A DNA stretch of 60,318 nucleotides, from assembly GCA_903839195.1 (NCBI GenBank), contig CAIMBK010000111.1, positions 1-60,318 on the forward strand, given 5' to 3'. This document shows positions 26,244 through 36,121 of this stretch, piece by piece. The notes beneath the pieces were generated by a model. It saw nothing but the letters and a program-made list of their open reading frames with translations. It had not been told where the DNA came from and did not search any database. A program made the translations under genes and the position numbers. This DNA comes from an uncultured Bacteroidota bacterium (GTDB lineage Bacteria; Bacteroidota; Bacteroidia; Flavobacteriales; Flavobacteriaceae). The stretch's first letter is position 1; each line of letters begins with the position of its first letter.

Positions 26244-26636
26244 TCAACTGTTTTGTTGCGCGATTTTTATTTTTAGAATCGTGGCGAGGCTCAATGCTTG
26301 GGTTTTTATTTTCTCTGAATTTTCGCCCATAAAATTTTCGTCTACCGCTGCATCAAAATGCTCGAGCCAAATCCGAAACAATTCCGGTGATAAATGTTCT
26401 TTTAAATCAACATCCAAATGAATTTGCGTCAAATTATTTGAATAGCCGCCGGTTCCCAAAATTACTTGTGACCAAAACGTAACCAAAATGGGCAAATGTT
26501 CTTCTAGTTTTATTTTAACAATGTCTGTAAAAATGTAACTAATCCGATTGTCGGATAATAGTTTTTGGTAGAAATTGGCTACGAGGAGGTATAAATCCTC
26601 TTGGGTTTTAATGTCGTTCATTGGGTTTTTATTCAT
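26244..26636 (-). CDS. Group III truncated haemoglobin
   Basis: This 130-residue globin has the short 2-over-2 fold pattern of group III truncated haemoglobins: YQKLL..NRISYIFTDI, FWSQVILGTGGY near 54-65, the proximal histidine candidate H73 in QIHLD, and FRIWLEHFDAAVD near 87-99. Such proteins bind oxygen or nitric oxide in the cytoplasm, and their exact role is rarely known. A second Met at residue 6 is an alternative start. The gene begins two bases after the gcvP terminator on the same strand, so it depends on read-through or on a promoter I cannot identify. The gap at 26116-26243 shows nothing clear. Confidence 0.88.
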   Translation of the reverse strand: MNKNPMNDIKTQEDLYLLVANFYQKLLSDNRISYIFTDIVKIKLEEHLPILVTFWSQVILGTGGYSNNLTQIHLDVDLKEHLSPELFRIWLEHFDAAVDENFMGENSEKIKTQALSLATILKIKIAQQNS

Positions 26637-26637
26637 T

Positions 26638-26679
26638 AAAAAAGTCGAATGGTAAAGTAATACTTATGCCATTCGACTT
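26638..26679 (-). terminator. Intrinsic terminator of gcvP
   Basis: A perfect 11-bp stem pairs 26642-26652 with 26669-26679, with a U tract on the minus strand (26643-26638). It ends two bases before the globin start codon. Confidence 0.88.
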
Positions 26680-26701
26680 CTATAATTTTGGTTTATATTA
26701 G

Positions 26702-29545
26702 TTACAAATAGGCCTCAATTGGTGCGCACGAACATACTAAGTTCCGATCTCCATAAGCGTCATCCGTTCTACGAACGGTAGGCCAAAATTTATTTTCTGC
26801 TATATAATCTAATGGAAAAGCTGCTTTTTCACGTGTGTAAGGAAAATTCCAAACATCTGTTGTTAGCATTGCCAATGTATGTGGCGCATTTTTCAAAACA
26901 GTATCATGATCTTCCAAAGTACTCGCTTCAATTTCTTTTCTAATAGCAATCATAGCTTCACAAAAACGGTCCAATTCTTCCAAATTTTCACTTTCTGTTG
27001 GTTCAATCATTAAGGTTCCAGCCACAGGAAATGAAACCGTAGGCGCATGAAACCCATAATCCATCAATCGTTTGGCGATGTCGGTAACTTCAATTCCTTT
27101 TTGTTTGAACGGACGACATTCTAAAATCATTTCATGTGCAGCCCGACCCTTTTCGCCAGAATACAACGTATCATAATGTCCGTTTAATTTTTCTTTGATA
27201 TAATTGGCATTTAGAATGGCATATTTAGTCGCATTGGTAACACCTTCGGCACCTAGCATTGAAATGTAACCATAAGAAATTAAGCAAACTAGCGCCGAAC
27301 CCCAAGGAGCTGCTGAAATAGCAGTAATTGCGTTTTCACCACCTGTTGGAATAATTGGATTGGAAGGTAAAAAAGGAACTAATTGCGGCGCCACACAAAT
27401 TGGACCAACTCCTGGACCTCCACCACCGTGAGGGATGGCGAATGTTTTGTGTAAATTCAAATGGCAAACATCTGCCCCAATTGTAGCCGGATTGGTTAAT
27501 CCTACTTGTGCATTCATATTGGCGCCATCCATATAAACTTGGCCGCCATTGTCGTGGATTAACTGTGTGATTTCTTTAATTGCACTTTCGAAAACGCCGT
27601 GTGTTGAAGGATAAGTCACCATCAAACAGGATAAATTGTCTTTATGTAAAATAGCTTTTTCACGTAAATCATCCACGTCAATATTTCCGTTTTCTAGTGT
27701 TTTGGTAACTACAACTTGCATTCCTGCCATTGCCGCAGAAGCTGGATTGGTTCCGTGGGCGGATGATGGAATTAATGCAATATTTCTATGAAAATCACCA
27801 CGCGATTGATGATATGCTCGAATAACCATTAATCCTGCATATTCGCCTTGTGCGCCAGAATTGGGTTGTAAAGTGGTTCCTGCAAAGCCTGTAATTACAT
27901 TTAATTGTTGTTCTAATTTGGTCAACATTTCTTGATAACCTTGTGCTTGTTCAATGGGAACAAATGGATGAATGTTGTTCCAGTTGGGATTACTTAATGG
28001 TAACATTTCGGCAGCAGCGTTCAATTTCATCGTGCAAGAACCCAACGAAATCATCGAATGGTTTAAAGCCAAATCTTTGCGTTCCAACATTTTAATATAC
28101 CGCATCAAAGCGGTTTCGGAATGGTATTTATTGAAAACATCATGTTCTAAAAAAGAAGAAATTCGGCCCAAATTTTCTGGAAAATGATTCGTGTTTGATA
28201 AGGTTTCAATGGAAATTGTCTGAGTTCCATTTGCGGAAGCGAAAACTGCAATTATAGTATTGATATCAGAAATACTTGTAGTTTCATTTAAAGAAATGGA
28301 GATGGTATTTGCATCAATATAATAAAAATTAATTTCGTGTTTTTCAGCGATTTCTTTTACTTTATGGGAATTTGCTTTAACAACAATGGTGTCAAAAAAA
28401 GCGTTATTTGTAAGTTGAAAACCTAATTTTTCAAGGGCATTAGCCAATGTTACGGTGGACGCATGAACTTTATTGGCAATGTATTTTAGTCCTTTTGGAC
28501 CATGATATACTGCATACATTCCAGCCATAACTGACAATAAAACTTGCGCCGTACAAATATTGGATGTGGCTTTGTCTCTTTTAATGTGTTGTTCGCGGGT
28601 TTGCAACGCCATTCGAAGGGCGCGATTTCCATCGGTATCGATTGTGACGCCAATAATTCTTCCGGGCATGCTTCTTTTAAATTCATCTTTTGTGGCAAAA
28701 TAGGCTGCGTGTGGTCCGCCATAACCTAACGGAATTCCGAAACGTTGGGTAGTTCCTAAAACAACATCGGCACCCATTTCTCCTGGAGGCGTTAGTTTGG
28801 TTAAGCTCAAAATATCGGCTGCAACGGCTACTTTAATTTCGTTGTTTTTTGCTTTTGAAATAAAATCGGCATAATTATAAACTTGTCCAAATTTCCCTGG
28901 ATATTGAAGGATTGCTCCAAAAAACTCCAACGAAAAATCGAATTCTTCATGATTTCCAATGACCAATTCAACGCCAATTGGCAAGGAACGGGTTTGAAGA
29001 ACAGAAATGGTTTGTGGAAAAACTTCTTCCGAAACAAAGAATTTATTGGTATTGTTTTTCTTTTGATCTCGTGTTCGAACGTCAAACAATAAAGCCATTG
29101 CTTCGGCTGCCGCAGTACTTTCGTCTAAAAGAGAGGCGTTGGCAATTTCCATTCCGGTCAATTCGATAACCATCGTTTGAAAATTCAAAATAGCTTCCAA
29201 TCGACCCTGAGCAATTTCAGCTTGATAAGGCGTATAAGCCGTGTACCAACCTGGATTTTCAAAAACATTTCGCTGAATAACCGCCGGAACAATCGCTTGG
29301 TTATAGCCCAAACCGATATAGGTTTTGAAAACTTTATTTTTATTGCCTAATTGTTGAATGTGATTAGCAAATTCAAATTCAGTCATCGAAGGGTCCAAAT
29401 TTAAAGGTACTTTTAGTCGAATATCATCTGGAATGGTTTCTGAAATCAATTGGTCTAAAGAATCGGCGTTAATCGTTTTCAACATGTGTTGTAAGTCGTT
29501 TTCTCTCGGGCCAATGTGTCTTAAAGCAAAAGCATCTGTTTTCAT
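26702..29545 (-). CDS. gcvP: Glycine dehydrogenase (decarboxylating), P-protein
   Basis: This 947-residue PLP enzyme is the P-protein of the glycine cleavage system; it decarboxylates glycine and passes the aminomethyl group to the H-protein lipoyl arm. It is the fused single-chain form, with the N-terminal half starting FALRHIGP and the C-terminal half carrying the PLP lysine in [16 protein letters not shown]. The conserved PNSGAQGEY and [10 protein letters not shown] blocks are intact. Length is normal for the fused form. GcvT and GcvH are not in the window. I see no glycine riboswitch in its leader; a -7-like TAAATTTG is at 29584-29577. Confidence 0.97.
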   Translation of the reverse strand: MKTDAFALRHIGPRENDLQHMLKTINADSLDQLISETIPDDIRLKVPLNLDPSMTEFEFANHIQQLGNKNKVFKTYIGLGYNQAIVPAVIQRNVFENPGWYTAYTPYQAEIAQGRLEAILNFQTMVIELTGMEIANASLLDESTAAAEAMALLFDVRTRDQKKNNTNKFFVSEEVFPQTISVLQTRSLPIGVELVIGNHEEFDFSLEFFGAILQYPGKFGQVYNYADFISKAKNNEIKVAVAADILSLTKLTPPGEMGADVVLGTTQRFGIPLGYGGPHAAYFATKDEFKRSMPGRIIGVTIDTDGNRALRMALQTREQHIKRDKATSNICTAQVLLSVMAGMYAVYHGPKGLKYIANKVHASTVTLANALEKLGFQLTNNAFFDTIVVKANSHKVKEIAEKHEINFYYIDANTISISLNETTSISDINTIIAVFASANGTQTISIETLSNTNHFPENLGRISSFLEHDVFNKYHSETALMRYIKMLERKDLALNHSMISLGSCTMKLNAAAEMLPLSNPNWNNIHPFVPIEQAQGYQEMLTKLEQQLNVITGFAGTTLQPNSGAQGEYAGLMVIRAYHQSRGDFHRNIALIPSSAHGTNPASAAMAGMQVVVTKTLENGNIDVDDLREKAILHKDNLSCLMVTYPSTHGVFESAIKEITQLIHDNGGQVYMDGANMNAQVGLTNPATIGADVCHLNLHKTFAIPHGGGGPGVGPICVAPQLVPFLPSNPIIPTGGENAITAISAAPWGSALVCLISYGYISMLGAEGVTNATKYAILNANYIKEKLNGHYDTLYSGEKGRAAHEMILECRPFKQKGIEVTDIAKRLMDYGFHAPTVSFPVAGTLMIEPTESENLEELDRFCEAMIAIRKEIEASTLEDHDTVLKNAPHTLAMLTTDVWNFPYTREKAAFPLDYIAENKFWPTVRRTDDAYGDRNLVCSCAPIEAYL

Positions 29546-29681
29546 ATAGGGGAAATAGTGTTGTTTTTTTGAGTGACAAATTTATGGAATACTATCAAAA
29601 AAAGTGGGCGATTTTGATTCTATTTTTAGGAATTTTTCAACCAAAAGGCAATCTTATTAACAGTTTGATTAATTTTGTAAA

Positions 29682-30551
29682 ATGAAGATTTTCAAACAAT
29701 TTCTTGATTCGTATATTAATTCCAGTATTCACATTGCATTATCGTGTTTTGCGTTGGTAAACATCACTAATTTAATGTTGAACATTAAAAATGATATTTC
29801 TGTTGCTTGGTTTGCTTTTTTTGGAACAATTGTAGGATATAATTTCGTGAAATTTGATGCTTTGGCTCGTGCCAATAAAAATAAAATGCGAACTCAATTG
29901 AAAGCCATTTCTGCATTTAGTTTTGTGTCCTTATTATTAGTGATTTTTTACTTTTTTAAATTACAATATACTACTAAAATTGGTGCTGCTTTTTTCCTGG
30001 TTTTGACAATTTTATACACGCTTCCCTTTTTTCCAAATACTAAAAATGCAAGAAATTGGGCAGGGTTAAAAATTTATATAGTTGCTATTTGTTGGGTTGG
30101 CGTTACGGTTATTCTGCCAGTTTTAAATTCAGAGATTTCCCTCCAAAACTCCTTTTATATAATTGTATTGCAAAGGTTTTTATTAATTTTTTCTCTAATT
30201 CTAATTTTTGAAATTATAGATTTAAAAATGGACGACCCGCATTTGAAAACTGTACCGCAGCAAATTGGGGTTAAAAGCACAAAAATTCTTGGATTTGTTT
30301 TATTAATTGTTTTTTGTGGATTAGGTTTTTTCAATATCAATGGCAATATCAATGGCAATTTCAATATCAATTTCAATATCAATGGCAATGTCAATGTTCA
30401 ATTTATAGAATTGCTGTTGAATTATGTAATTGCTATTGTAATTGCAATTTTTCTATATTTTTCAAATGAAAATCGTTCAAAATATTATACTTCTTTTTGG
30501 GTAGAAAGTATTCCGATTTTTTGGTGGATATTACTGGTTTTATTCCAATAA
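29682..30551 (+). CDS. UbiA-like prenyltransferase-family membrane protein with hexamer-repeat loop
   Basis: This 289-residue integral membrane protein has about eight hydrophobic segments. GYNFVKFDAL (near 52) and EIIDLKMDDP (near 178) sit where UbiA-family enzymes have their Asp-rich prenyl-diphosphate motifs, but both are degenerate, so enzymatic activity is uncertain. Residues 218-239 are an Asn-rich stretch (NINGNINGNF...) encoded by 11 tandem hexamers, placed between two membrane segments. A TAATTTTG box (29670-29677) ends only four bases before the ATG. The gene is divergent from gcvP. It is a member of a family common in flavobacteria whose function I do not know. Confidence 0.6.
   Translation: MKIFKQFLDSYINSSIHIALSCFALVNITNLMLNIKNDISVAWFAFFGTIVGYNFVKFDALARANKNKMRTQLKAISAFSFVSLLLVIFYFFKLQYTTKIGAAFFLVLTILYTLPFFPNTKNARNWAGLKIYIVAICWVGVTVILPVLNSEISLQNSFYIIVLQRFLLIFSLILIFEIIDLKMDDPHLKTVPQQIGVKSTKILGFVLLIVFCGLGFFNINGNINGNFNINFNINGNVNVQFIELLLNYVIAIVIAIFLYFSNENRSKYYTSFWVESIPIFWWILLVLFQ
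30333..30398 (+). repeat. Coding array of 11 hexamers (AATATC/AATGGC/AATTTC/AATGTC variants)
   Basis: Eleven consecutive 6-base units, each starting with AAT, encode alternating Asn and Ile/Gly/Phe/Val. Units AATATC-AATGGC recur as a 12-base pair. The period keeps the reading frame, so copy-number change would lengthen or shorten a loop without breaking the protein. Confidence 0.95.
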
Positions 30552-30577
30552 AAAAACCGAAGTTTTCACTTCGGTTT
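30550..30577 (-). terminator. Terminator between the M3 peptidase and UbiA-like genes
   Basis: AAACCGAAG (30554-30562) pairs with CTTCGGTTT (30569-30577). The U tract is on the minus strand, so it mainly ends the peptidase transcript, but it may act in both directions. Confidence 0.8.
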
Positions 30578-30584
30578 CAAATAT

Positions 30585-32612
30585 TTAAATTAATCCTGCT
30601 CGTTTTAATAACGCATCGGGTTTTGGTTCTTGTCCCCGAAAGCGTTTGTACAAAATCATAGGATGTTCGGTACCGCCTTTTGAAAGTACATTTTCTTTAA
30701 ATTTTGTGGCCACTTCTTTATTGAAAATTCCGTTTTCTTTAAAATAGGCAAATGCATCGGCATCCAAAACCTCGGCCCATTTGTAACTGTAATATCCAGA
30801 CGAATATCCACCCTGAAATATATGCGAAAATGCTGTGCTCATTGCGTTTTCTTTGACTTCGGTATACAATTGTGTGGCCGAAAATTGTTCGGTTTCAAAT
30901 GTTTTTATGTTCCCAATTTTGGATGGATTTTGAGCGTGCCAGCCCATATCTAATAATCCAAAACTTAATTGACGCATCGTCGCCATTCCTTCTTGAAAAC
31001 TTGCACTTTCTTTAATTTTATGAACCAATTCCATCGGAATCATTTTTTCCGTTTGATAATGATAAGCAAACAAAGCCAAAGCTTCGGCTTCATAACACCA
31101 ATTCTCTAAAATTTGACTCGGTAATTCTACAAAATCCCAATAAACGCTGGTTCCAGACAAACTCGGATAAACCGTATTTGCCAACATTCCGTGAAGCGCG
31201 TGTCCAAATTCGTGAAACAACGTTGTTACTTCATTAAAAGTCAACAATGAAGGTTTCGTATCGGTGGGTTTTGTGAAATTACAAACTATTGAAATGTGGG
31301 GTCTTTCGTTGGTTTCTTTTTTTACATATTGTGGTTTAAACGAAGTCATCCAAGCGCCATTTCGTTTGCCTTTTCTTGGAAAAAAATCGGCATAAAAAAC
31401 AGCAACCAATTGATTTTCTTCGTCTTTTACTTCATATGTTTTTACTTCATCATGGTACTTGTCGATGTCAAAAATTTCTTCAAATGTGATTCCGTAAAGT
31501 TTTTGAGCCACGGTAAATGCGCCGTCTAAAACTTTTTCGAGTTGAAAATAGGGTTTCAACATTTCATCGTCCAAATGAAATAATTGTTGTTTTAATTTTT
31601 CGGAATAATAAGCGCCGTCCCATTTTTCGAGTTGATCAATTCCATCCATTTTTTTTGCAAAAGCGGCTAATTCTGCAAATTCTTTTTGCGCCGCAGGTTT
31701 TGCTTTGGCTAACAAATCGTCTAAAAAATGAAGCACTTTTTCTGGATTTTCGGCCATACGTTCTTCGAGAACAAAATGTGCATGAGTTTCATATCCAAGA
31801 ACTTGCGCACGATCAAAACGCAATTTTGCAATTTTTAAAACGATTTCTTGATTGTCAAATTCATTATTTTGAAAAGCACGAGCGCCAAATGCAATGGATA
31901 TTTTTTTTCGCAATTCGCGGTTATCGGCATAGGTCACAAAAGGCAAATAACTGGGATGGTCTAATGTAAAAATCCAACCATCTTTTTTGTGGCTTTTCGC
32001 CAATGAATGAGCGGCTTCTGTGGTTCCTTCGGGTAAACCTGCTAAATCATTTTTATCGGTAATATGCAATTGAAAAGCTTGAGTTTCAGCCAAAACATTT
32101 TCGCCAAATTGCAAACTTAATTTTGATAATTCCTTGTCGATTTCGCGAAGTTGTAATTTTTTTTCTTCGGATAAATTGGCGCCATTTCTTGAAAAACTTT
32201 TGTATTTTTTTTCTAAAAGTGTGTTTTGTTCTGCGTTTAAATGCAACTTTTCACGAGTGTCGTAAACGGTTTTTACTTTGGCAAATAAATCGGCGTTTAA
32301 ACGAACATCATTTCCAAATTCGGACAAAAGGGGCGAAACTTCTTGGGCTATTTTTTGAATTTCATCGTTGGTTTCGGCGGAATTTAAATTGAAGAAAATG
32401 CTGGAAATTCGGTCCAAACGTTCGCCACTAAAAGCCAACGCTTCGATGGTGTTTTTGAAAGTTGGTTTTTCAGGATTGGTCACGATTGCATTTATTTCGG
32501 CTTTCGCCAAAGCTATTGCGTTTTGAAAGGCTGGCAGATAATCGTCATTTTTGATTTTCGAAAATGGGGCCGTATCGTATTTTGTATTGAAATGGTGTGT
32601 GAGAATGCTCAT
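30585..32612 (-). CDS. M3-family zinc metallopeptidase (peptidyl-dipeptidase Dcp / oligopeptidase A type)
   Basis: This 675-residue peptidase has the M3 zinc site HEFGHALHG at about residues 464-472, preceded by LTFNEVTTLF and followed by the VELPSQILENW block with the third zinc ligand. These enzymes degrade short peptides in the cytoplasm or periplasm. I choose the ATG at 32612, because the upstream extension to 32675 would be translated from a structured repeat element. No signal peptide is visible, so a cytoplasmic location is likely. The length fits Dcp. Confidence 0.93.
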   Translation of the reverse strand: MSILTHHFNTKYDTAPFSKIKNDDYLPAFQNAIALAKAEINAIVTNPEKPTFKNTIEALAFSGERLDRISSIFFNLNSAETNDEIQKIAQEVSPLLSEFGNDVRLNADLFAKVKTVYDTREKLHLNAEQNTLLEKKYKSFSRNGANLSEEKKLQLREIDKELSKLSLQFGENVLAETQAFQLHITDKNDLAGLPEGTTEAAHSLAKSHKKDGWIFTLDHPSYLPFVTYADNRELRKKISIAFGARAFQNNEFDNQEIVLKIAKLRFDRAQVLGYETHAHFVLEERMAENPEKVLHFLDDLLAKAKPAAQKEFAELAAFAKKMDGIDQLEKWDGAYYSEKLKQQLFHLDDEMLKPYFQLEKVLDGAFTVAQKLYGITFEEIFDIDKYHDEVKTYEVKDEENQLVAVFYADFFPRKGKRNGAWMTSFKPQYVKKETNERPHISIVCNFTKPTDTKPSLLTFNEVTTLFHEFGHALHGMLANTVYPSLSGTSVYWDFVELPSQILENWCYEAEALALFAYHYQTEKMIPMELVHKIKESASFQEGMATMRQLSFGLLDMGWHAQNPSKIGNIKTFETEQFSATQLYTEVKENAMSTAFSHIFQGGYSSGYYSYKWAEVLDADAFAYFKENGIFNKEVATKFKENVLSKGGTEHPMILYKRFRGQEPKPDALLKRAGLI

Positions 32613-32623
32613 TGTTTTGTTTT

Positions 32624-32701
32624 TTTTTAGCCCCGATGGCAGAGGAAATCCCACGCATTTTTGCGTGGATTGCAACGAACAGCGGGATTAGCTCCTAAAA
32701 A
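32624..32701 (-). repeat. Nested-hairpin intergenic element upstream of the M3 peptidase gene
   Basis: This 78-base element fills most of the 95-base gap between purE and the peptidase gene. Three nested pairings are visible: TTTTTAG (32624-32630) with CTAAAAA (32695-32701); CCCG (32632-32635) with CGGG (32683-32686); and a strong inner hairpin, ATCCCACGCA (32648-32657) with TGCGTGGAT (32662-32670). The conserved-looking ends GCCCCGAT and AGCGGGA...GCTCC resemble a short repeat that I recall from other Flavobacterium intergenic regions; this was not checked. Confidence 0.6.
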
Positions 32702-32707
32702 TAGATT

Positions 32708-33187
32708 TTAAAGTAAACTATCGGATGCTTTTTCAACGGCGATTTTTAGTCCGTTTTTATAAGAAATGATTTTGTCTAAGATGTTTTTATTATGACTTCC
32801 GATGATTTGAGCGGCAAGAATTCCTGCGTTTTTGGCACCGTTTAGCGCAACTGTTGCCACGGGAACGCCACCAGGCATTTGCAAGATTGATAAAACGGAA
32901 TCCCAACCATCTATAGAATTACTCGATTTTACTGGAACGCCAATCACGGGCAATGGCGACATTGACGCGACCATTCCTGGCAAATGTGCGGCGCCACCAG
33001 CTCCAGCAATTATGACTGAAATTCCACGAGTGTGCGCGTTTTTACTGAAATCAAATAGTTTTTCGGGTGTTCGGTGTGCCGAAACAATATCGACTTCGGT
33101 TTCGATTTCAAATCCTTTTAGGATGTCGATCGCTTCTTGCATTACAGGCATATCGGATATGCTTCCCATGATGATGGCTACTTTCAT
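32708..33187 (-). CDS. purE: N5-carboxyaminoimidazole ribonucleotide mutase
   Basis: This 159-residue class I PurE moves the carboxyl group of N5-CAIR to C4 to give CAIR in purine synthesis. The signature IIMGSISDMPVM is at the N-terminus, SAHRTPEKL near 40 carries the catalytic His, and AGAGGAAHLPGMVASMSPLP follows. It lies 49 bases downstream of purK, which makes its substrate, so the two form the usual purKE operon. Confidence 0.97.
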   Translation of the reverse strand: MKVAIIMGSISDMPVMQEAIDILKGFEIETEVDIVSAHRTPEKLFDFSKNAHTRGISVIIAGAGGAAHLPGMVASMSPLPVIGVPVKSSNSIDGWDSVLSILQMPGGVPVATVALNGAKNAGILAAQIIGSHNKNILDKIISYKNGLKIAVEKASDSLL

Positions 33188-33236
33188 ATTGTAATGATTT
33201 GGTTATGTGATTCTATGTTTGTTTTAAAAATCATTG

Positions 33237-34385
33237 TTAATTTGAAATGACTCTAATTGTGTTTTTTACTTCTTCGGCAATTTTTCGGGCTTCAGCAATA
33301 TCTTTATTTACAATGGTTACGTGCCCCATTTTTCGGAACGGACGCGTTTGTTTTTTGCCATAAATATGAGGCGTAACACCATTCCATTCTAATATTTTTT
33401 CAATATTTTGATAAACTACATTTCCTGAATAATTTTCTTCGCCTACCAAATTTACCATAATTCCGGCAACTTTACTAGCCGTATTTCCTAATGGTAAGTT
33501 AATAATGGCTCGTAAATGATTTTCAAATTGCGAGGTATAACTCGCTTCAATAGAATAATGTCCAGAATTGTGTGGGCGAGGCGCTACTTCATTGACGATG
33601 ATTTCGTCTGTTTCGGTTTGAAACATTTCGACGGCCAATAATCCAACATGATTGAACGCTTCTGACACTTTTAGGGCAATTGCTTGTGCTTTTTCGGCCA
33701 CTTGATTTTCAATTCGAGCGGGACAAATGACATATTCCACTTGATTGGCTTCGGGATGAAACTCCATTTCTACCACAGGATATGTTTTGATTTCTCCTGA
33801 TGGATTTCTGCAAACAATTACAGCCAATTCGTTTTTGAACGGAATCATTTCTTCTGAAATACATTCAACATTTGGCAAATTATCTAAATCGGAAAGGGTT
33901 CTAATTATTTTTACGCCCGTTCCGTCATAGCCAAATTCGGCACATTTCCATACAAAAGGCAATTTTAGATTGGCAATTTCCGATTTTAGAGTTTCGGTAG
34001 TTTCAAAACGACGGTAATCGGCGGTTGGAATGTTGTTTTTTATGTAAAAATCTTTCTGAACGCCTTTGTTTTGAATTAATCGTAAGGTTTTTGGTGAAGG
34101 AAAAACTTTAATGCCTTCGTTTTCTAATTTTTCGAGCGCTTCCAAATTGACTAATTCGATTTCGAAAGTTACCACATTTGCTTTTTTCCCAAAATTATAA
34201 ACGGTTTCAAAATCCATTAAATCCCCTTTAAAAAATTGATTACAACCTATTTTACAAGGTGCTTCATCGCTTGGGTCTAAAACGTAAGTTTGAATATCGA
34301 ATTTTCGGGTTTCGGCCAACAACATTTTGCCTAATTGTCCGCCACCGAGAATTCCTAAAATAAAATTGGAAGAAAAATAATTCAT
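33237..34385 (-). CDS. purK: N5-carboxyaminoimidazole ribonucleotide synthase
   Basis: This 382-residue ATP-grasp enzyme converts AIR, bicarbonate and ATP to N5-CAIR. The N-terminal GILGGGQLGKML, the ATP-grasp part with WKCAEFGYDGTGVKII and the substrate-binding NEVAPRPHNSGHY block are all visible. Length is normal. A TATCTTTG box lies 17 bases before the start. I see no purine riboswitch in the 80-base leader region. Confidence 0.97.
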   Translation of the reverse strand: MNYFSSNFILGILGGGQLGKMLLAETRKFDIQTYVLDPSDEAPCKIGCNQFFKGDLMDFETVYNFGKKANVVTFEIELVNLEALEKLENEGIKVFPSPKTLRLIQNKGVQKDFYIKNNIPTADYRRFETTETLKSEIANLKLPFVWKCAEFGYDGTGVKIIRTLSDLDNLPNVECISEEMIPFKNELAVIVCRNPSGEIKTYPVVEMEFHPEANQVEYVICPARIENQVAEKAQAIALKVSEAFNHVGLLAVEMFQTETDEIIVNEVAPRPHNSGHYSIEASYTSQFENHLRAIINLPLGNTASKVAGIMVNLVGEENYSGNVVYQNIEKILEWNGVTPHIYGKKQTRPFRKMGHVTIVNKDIAEARKIAEEVKNTIRVISN

Positions 34386-34402
34386 TTAAAATAAATTTTT
34401 CA

Positions 34403-34410
34403 CAAAGATA
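34403..34410 (-). promoter_or_regulatory. Candidate -7 element of purKE
   Basis: TATCTTTG on the minus strand (34410-34403) matches TAnnTTTG, 17 bases before the purK ATG. No -33 TTG is found at the right distance. Confidence 0.45.
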
Positions 34411-34465
34411 CTTTTTAAAGGGTAATAATAAAAAGATATGGGTTTGAAAATTGTCTTAGTTAATA

Positions 34466-36112
34466 TTATCGACGCACAATTACTTTTTTTGTAAAACTAC
34501 CATAGTTGGTATCCACTTTAATAGTGTAAAGTCCAACGGCTAAATCTTGAACATTAATTGTGAAATTATCGGAAGACATAGGGTTTTTATAAGACGTAAT
34601 GAATTTTCCATCGATTGAATAAACAGAAACCACATAAATTGGGTTATTATTGGTGTTAATGGATATACTTTCGAACGATGGATTCGGATAAACAACAATA
34701 TCATTACCCTTAACAAAATCGTTAACTGTTAACAAACTATCAGTATAACAACTTGCAGGGACTGTATTGGCTGTTTTAATCAAATCACTAACTTTATTAT
34801 TGGCATAACTTGAATTGATTGTATGGTCATAAAAAGTTAAATCAAGCGTTTGATTACTTGCGCCAAACCAATCTTGTAGAATGGTGCTAAAAACGCGTCT
34901 GTAATCATGTTGAACCGTTTGAACCTGAAAATTATTAGCCAAAACTGCTTCCGACAGATTGATATTTGTTCCGGAAATCCCTGGATTTATTGATTTTCCA
35001 AAAACAAACATTGGCGCAATTTCTCCATGGTCGGTGCCTAAATTTCCGTTTTCACCTGCTTTTCTTCCAAATTCAGAAAACGGAACCGCAATTACATCAT
35101 CGCCTAAGTTTTGAGAGTTTAAGTCGGTTATAAAACAATTTATTGCCTCCGAAACTTGAGTCAAAAGGTCAGCATGATCGCCCAAATGTGTAGTTGTATT
35201 TGTCGCAACTTGTGCATCGTGAGTATCAAAACCACCTATTTTTACCAGATAAACTTTGGTTTGTAGGCCTCCAGAAATAAATCGTGCCACCGATTTTAAT
35301 TGATTGGCCAAACTTGTTGAAGGATAAGTTACAGCTGTGGAATTTGTTCCACTATTGAAAGCGGTAGAAATAGCTTGCGCATAGATATTCGTTTCGCTAT
35401 CACTATCTAAAATAAATTGAATTAAATTTCCGTATTCGGAGTTGGGGATATTTGTAGGCGGCGCTCCTCCAAGCCCATTTACAATCGAATAAAACCCAGA
35501 AGGATCTTGACCGTTAATATTGATTGACATTCCATGTTCTACTTCTCCGTGAAAACCCAAAGAATTATCACTGCTTCCTAATTGAATTCCAAGTGGAAAA
35601 TCGGCCGTTAAAAAATTGGAATAATAACTTTCAAGAAAACGCCCCATCCATCCACTTTCAAGGTTATTATTTGCTTGTGTTCCGTCACCACCAGTCAACC
35701 ATAAATCGGTCGATTTAAAATGAGATTTATCTTGAGATGGATATCCAACACCTTGAATTACTCTCATGAAACCACTATCATATAAACTTTTAAAACCCGT
35801 TAATGAAGGATGAAGTCCAACTTGGTTTTCCAAAGCTAAAGTTGTATCTAGATTGATTAATCCATTTGAAGCACCAACATTATTGAGTTTAATATTTGGC
35901 CGCAAAGAGGCGTAGGCATCATATTGATTTAATGGAACGAGGGTGTTTAATCCATCATTTGCTCCCGACAATTGAATGAGCACAATTTTTTTGGCATTTA
36001 CATCTGGGCAAGTTGTCATTCCTGCAGATTTAAATAGCGCGAAAACTTCTGTTGGCAAAAGTGATAATGCCGAAGCTGAAGCTGTGAGTTGAATAAAATT
36101 TCTTCTTTTCAT
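34466..36112 (-). CDS. DUF1501 protein with Tat-like signal and T9SS type A sorting domain
   Basis: This 548-residue exported protein begins with KRRNFIQ and a weakly hydrophobic segment ending EVFA, which resembles a twin-arginine signal. The DUF1501 body (alkaline-phosphatase-superfamily fold) shows IQLSGANDGLNTLVPL near 46, GGFDTHDAQ near 297 and VPFSEFGRK near 349. The last ~80 residues are a T9SS sorting domain (VYPNPSFESISI ... GLYTIKVDT ... KKVIVRR). It lies 9 bases downstream of the DUF1800 gene, a pairing that recurs in many bacteria. The function of either family is not established. Confidence 0.88.
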   Translation of the reverse strand: MKRRNFIQLTASASALSLLPTEVFALFKSAGMTTCPDVNAKKIVLIQLSGANDGLNTLVPLNQYDAYASLRPNIKLNNVGASNGLINLDTTLALENQVGLHPSLTGFKSLYDSGFMRVIQGVGYPSQDKSHFKSTDLWLTGGDGTQANNNLESGWMGRFLESYYSNFLTADFPLGIQLGSSDNSLGFHGEVEHGMSININGQDPSGFYSIVNGLGGAPPTNIPNSEYGNLIQFILDSDSETNIYAQAISTAFNSGTNSTAVTYPSTSLANQLKSVARFISGGLQTKVYLVKIGGFDTHDAQVATNTTTHLGDHADLLTQVSEAINCFITDLNSQNLGDDVIAVPFSEFGRKAGENGNLGTDHGEIAPMFVFGKSINPGISGTNINLSEAVLANNFQVQTVQHDYRRVFSTILQDWFGASNQTLDLTFYDHTINSSYANNKVSDLIKTANTVPASCYTDSLLTVNDFVKGNDIVVYPNPSFESISINTNNNPIYVVSVYSIDGKFITSYKNPMSSDNFTINVQDLAVGLYTIKVDTNYGSFTKKVIVRR

Positions 36113-36121
36113 ACTTTTTTA

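Noticed and set aside
29546..29681. A glycine riboswitch in front of gcvP
   Set aside because: The 136-base gap lacks the paired purine-rich aptamer blocks of glycine riboswitches; only a -7-like box was found.
30333..30398. A CRISPR array
   Set aside because: The units are only 6 bases with no spacers and are in frame inside a protein gene.
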